A stretch of 7,959 nt of DNA, from positions 1 to 7,959 of the forward strand of contig CALMVM010000068.1 in the NCBI GenBank assembly GCA_937873255.1, written 5' to 3'. Made by a program: the position numbers and the translations under genes. Every line of letters starts with the position of its first letter. The first letter of the stretch is position 1. The notes below the pieces were generated by a model. It did not search any database. It was not told the origin of the DNA and worked only from the letters and a program-made list of their open reading frames with translations. This document shows positions 7,551 through 7,959 of this stretch, in pieces. This DNA comes from an uncultured Verrucomicrobiota bacterium (GTDB lineage Bacteria; Verrucomicrobiota; Verrucomicrobiia; Chthoniobacterales; SZAS-18).

Positions 7551-7556
7551 TTTATT
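7525..7556 (+). promoter_or_regulatory. Candidate promoter of the MerR-type gene
   Basis: A perfect TTGACA lies at 7525-7530. No good -10 box follows at 17 nt; the best AT-rich candidates are AATTTA at 7549-7554 (spacer 18) and TTTATT at 7551-7556 (spacer 20). A stretched spacer is typical of MerR-regulated promoters. With either box, transcription would begin at or next to the ATG at 7560, implying a leaderless or nearly leaderless mRNA, consistent with the lack of a Shine-Dalgarno sequence. The -35 box is clear, the rest inferred. Confidence 0.45.
7529..7540. promoter_or_regulatory. Short dyad, possible MerR-type operator
   Basis: CAATG-TT-CATTG is a perfect 5-bp-arm dyad immediately behind the TTGACA box, where MerR-family regulators usually bind, between -35 and -10. 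It is a reasonable candidate for autoregulation by the adjacent gene, and possibly for control of the divergent gene D. Five-base arms are weak evidence on their own. Confidence 0.35.
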
Positions 7557-7559
7557 CGC

Positions 7560-7959
7560 ATGACTTTGCTCGACCACCACGCCGGACGCGTTCCCTCCTC
7601 CGGCTGGTCGCTGGAGGAACTCGTGGACGTGGCAAACCAGCTCCTGCCGGAATTTTTGCCGGTGGCGGAGGACCGGCCGGGTTCGGCGGGCAAGGTGCGC
7701 GACGAGGTCAACGTCCGGCTCGTGCGCCACTACGCCAGCGTCGGCCTCCTCGACGACAACGCCCGCGAGGGCCGCGAGGCGCGCTACGGCTTCCGCCACC
7801 TGCTCCAGGTGCTCCTCGTACGCCGGCTGCTCGTGGAGGGGTACCCGGCGGCGGTCATCGCCAAACTCCTCGCCGCCAAGACCGACGCGGAACTGCGCGC
7901 GCTTCTCCAGGGCGGTGCCAACGTCAGCGCCACCCCCGCCAACCCCGCGCTCGATTTCC
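7560..7959 (+). CDS. MerR-type transcriptional regulator, N-terminal part (cut by window end)
   Basis: The ATG at 7560 begins 133 complete codons plus one base; a TGA in the same frame at 7539-7541 excludes a longer start. Residues 16-29 (WSLEELVDVANQLL) form the first helix. VNVRLVRHYASVGLLD at 50-65 corresponds to the MerR pattern in which the recognition helix is followed by R-Y-Y/H-Y..GLL. ARYGFRHLLQVLLVRRLLVE at 74-93 and GYPAAVIAKLL at 94-104 correspond to the usual GYR-Y...L..I..L...G-x-x-x-x-x-I wing and helices. It is atypical: about 16 charged or flexible residues (35-49) separate the first helix from the recognition region. From memory, regulators of this form occur in Verrucomicrobiota next to VIT/VWA or DUF4139 genes; I could not check this. 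The effector-binding part is outside the window. It is divergent from D and likely regulates itself and perhaps the D-C-B-A group. Confidence 0.82.
   Translation, partial: MTLLDHHAGRVPSSGWSLEELVDVANQLLPEFLPVAEDRPGSAGKVRDEVNVRLVRHYASVGLLDDNAREGREARYGFRHLLQVLLVRRLLVEGYPAAVIAKLLAAKTDAELRALLQGGANVSATPANPALDF

Overview
The window is GC-rich (roughly 60-65% by eye) and gene-dense. Its genes mostly lack clear Shine-Dalgarno sequences and encode large exported proteins of families common in Verrucomicrobiota, Planctomycetota and relatives: free-standing beta-propellers with HEAT-like tails, a DUF4139 protein and an atypical MerR-type regulator. A verrucomicrobial (Opitutales-like) origin is my best guess. 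It rests on family style and remembered examples, not on a marker gene.

Layout: positions 1-171 are the right end of an IS1-family insertion sequence, made of the last 51 codons of its transposase and a probable terminal inverted repeat. From 172 to 7429 four genes lie on the minus strand in the transcription order D (7429-6395), C (6271-4751), B (4741-2189), A (2192-172). C and B are 9 nt apart. B and A overlap by 4 nt (ATGA). D and C are separated by 123 nt. At the right edge a MerR-type regulator starts on the plus strand (7560, cut by the window end). It is divergent from D across a 130-nt AT-richer spacer that holds a TTGACA box and small dyads.

Function: C is an exported DUF4139 protein. 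B is an 850-residue exported protein made of about a dozen propeller-like repeats, an Ig-like segment and a C-terminal HEAT-like segment. D is unrecognised; its C-terminus resembles LolA/lipoprotein-sorting-like proteins. The set looks like an envelope operon of unknown role, probably controlled by the divergent MerR-type protein.

Main observation: A is a tandem paralogue of B and is a decaying pseudogene with three separate lesions. They are a frameshift near 1742-1765, an in-frame amber codon at 244-242 where B has a leucine, and loss of the 3' end at 172/171 where the IS1-family element begins. Coding similarity to B continues in frame past the amber codon up to the IS boundary, so the obvious stop is not the ancestral end. 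No tRNA, rRNA, CRISPR array or convincing terminator was seen.
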